NCBI RefSeq assembly: GCF_003149375.1
Contig: NZ_QFWH01000001.1
Coordinates: forward strand, 150,753-214,752
DNA from: Vampirovibrio chlorellavorus
GTDB lineage: Bacteria; Cyanobacteriota; Vampirovibrionia; Vampirovibrionales; Vampirovibrionaceae
DNA length: 64,000 bases
Reading direction: 5' to 3'
The notes beneath the pieces were generated by a model. The model was not told where the DNA came from. It was given only the letters and a program-made list of their open reading frames with translations, and did no database searches. A program made the position numbers and the translations under genes. The first letter of the stretch is position 1, and every line of letters starts with the position of its first letter. This document shows, piece after piece, positions 63,155 through 64,000 of the stretch.

Positions 63155-63380
63155 AAACACCTGCAGGGGATTAACCAAAAGAAAAGGGCATTTCTATGGT
63201 ACGACTTTCTTCTCCACTATGATAGAACAAACCGCTCAATTTGAAAAAAGCAACCCAAGGCCCTCGGCACACGCAGGGCGTCCCGCGTCAAGCACCGGCC
63301 GATGAGGCTGTCCAAAGGGATAATGGGGCCAGTTCTGGCAAAAACCGCATGGCAAAAACCCGTATGTTAGAATGGAAACT

Positions 63381-64000
63381 ATGTTTTACAGTCTTCACAA
63401 GCAAAATAATACTGCCCTACTCCCGACCGCGACTGCCCAGGGCCACTCCCCCGAGGGGACTTTGGACAAGTGGCCCGCCAGCTATCTGGATGGGTTTCAC
63501 CCCGTGAACAGCAACCAATGGGAACTGGAAGTCGACGGCCTGGTTGAAAAACCCCAGCGATTTACCTTAAAAGACTTCGCCCAGTTTACCCGCATCCAGC
63601 AAAACCGGCGACTGGTGTTTGCCGACGGCTACACCTACCGGGATACCTGGGAAGGGTTTGTGGTGCAGGAATTGCTGCACCGGCTTGTCCCGCTACCGGA
63701 AGCGCAATACCTGAAACAAACCAATGCCTGCGGCCAGGTAGAGTACATTGCCCTGAAAGATTTATACGCGCAACGCGCCCTATTCTGCCTGCGGGTTCGG
63801 GGGAAAGGGCTACCAGCCACTCATGGCGGGCCACTGCGCCTGATGGTGTTTGACCGCTACGCCCACAAAGGCCTTGGGCAATTGACAAAACTGGAGCTAA
63901 TTGCCGAGAGCGGCGAAGGCCACTTTGCCAACAAGGGCTATCCTCCCGACGCTTTGATCCAGCCGGGAAGCTACTACGCCTGCGACCTCCAGCGGATGGA
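63381..64000 (+). CDS. Oxidoreductase molybdopterin-binding domain protein (partial, 3' end outside window)
   Basis: The frame is open from 63381 (or an in-frame ATG at 63372) to the window edge; about 206 residues are visible. Segments such as WELEVDGLVEKPQRFTLKDF, ATHGGPLRLMVFDRYAHKGLGQLTKLELIAESG follow the sulfite-oxidase/YedY-type molybdopterin fold. The motif that normally carries the Mo-coordinating Cys (FxC-x-x-GW) reads RLVFADGYTYRDTW here, with no Cys. No signal peptide seen. TAGAAT (63368-63373) may be a -10 for a leaderless start. Confidence 0.65.
   Translation, partial: MFYSLHKQNNTALLPTATAQGHSPEGTLDKWPASYLDGFHPVNSNQWELEVDGLVEKPQRFTLKDFAQFTRIQQNRRLVFADGYTYRDTWEGFVVQELLHRLVPLPEAQYLKQTNACGQVEYIALKDLYAQRALFCLRVRGKGLPATHGGPLRLMVFDRYAHKGLGQLTKLELIAESGEGHFANKGYPPDALIQPGSYYACDLQRM

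Overview
The window looks like chromosome of a non-photosynthetic member of the cyanobacterial lineage (Melainabacteria / Vampirovibrionia, possibly Vampirovibrio-like). This placement is inference. It rests on a gene for an LdpA-like two-cluster ferredoxin protein next to a Ycf45/R3H-type ATPase, both typical of cyanobacteria, in a diderm genome with lipid A and Lpt genes and flagella. No photosynthesis gene is visible. Base composition is moderately G+C-rich and even, apart from one A+T-richer HEPN-like gene at about 44.6-45.3 kb.

Layout. 0-8 kb: the 3' end of mutY, a B-box-type membrane protein, a glycolate oxidase operon (glcD-glcE-glcF) translationally coupled to a hotdog thioesterase, and an enoyl-CoA hydratase. 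8-15.4 kb: a tRNA-Pro with a tandem partial duplication, a BaiN/HI0933-type flavoprotein, then the lipid A and cell-wall precursor cluster lpxD-lpxC-fabZ-lpxA-glmU. 16-19 kb: a sugar ABC importer (lipoprotein and two permeases, no ATPase). 20-23 kb: two short flagellins with two very small SD-preceded ORFs between them. 23-30 kb: a UDP-sugar dehydrogenase that lacks its catalytic Cys, tRNA-Met, a TPR protein and lptC. 30-37.5 kb: a bacterioferritin-like protein and a complete, tightly overlapping trp operon (trpE-G-D-C-F-B-A). That operon is preceded by an unannotated 30-codon leader peptide with three consecutive Trp codons and a terminator/antiterminator pair, a classical attenuator.

37.6-46 kb: a secreted beta-helix protein, a marR-doxX-pirin cluster with a palindromic operator, a TPR glycosyltransferase, and an FNR/DNR-type regulator divergent from a globin, with a near-ideal FNR-type box upstream of the regulator. 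An HEPN/AbiU2-like gene and tRNA-Thr follow. 45.7-50.8 kb: ldpA, the R3H ATPase, tmk, a SnoaL-like protein and an M48 metalloprotease. 50.8-53.3 kb: an unusual fusion of a CDF metal transporter to a CorC-type CBS module, and a small membrane protein. 53.3-58.5 kb: the flagellar export gate fliP-fliQ-fliR-flhB-flhA, read on the minus strand. 58.8-63.2 kb: a DnaJ homologue with half a zinc finger and lptA-lptB-lptF. The right edge cuts a molybdopterin-domain protein.

Themes. Outer-membrane construction is encoded in three separate places: lpx with glmU, lptC, and lptA-B-F. Motility is encoded in two places. Redox and nitrosative stress control appears in two adjacent regulator-target units. The most instructive signals are the trp attenuator, the LdpA gene in a probably non-photosynthetic genome, the CDF-CorC fusion and the UDP-sugar dehydrogenase without its nucleophile.
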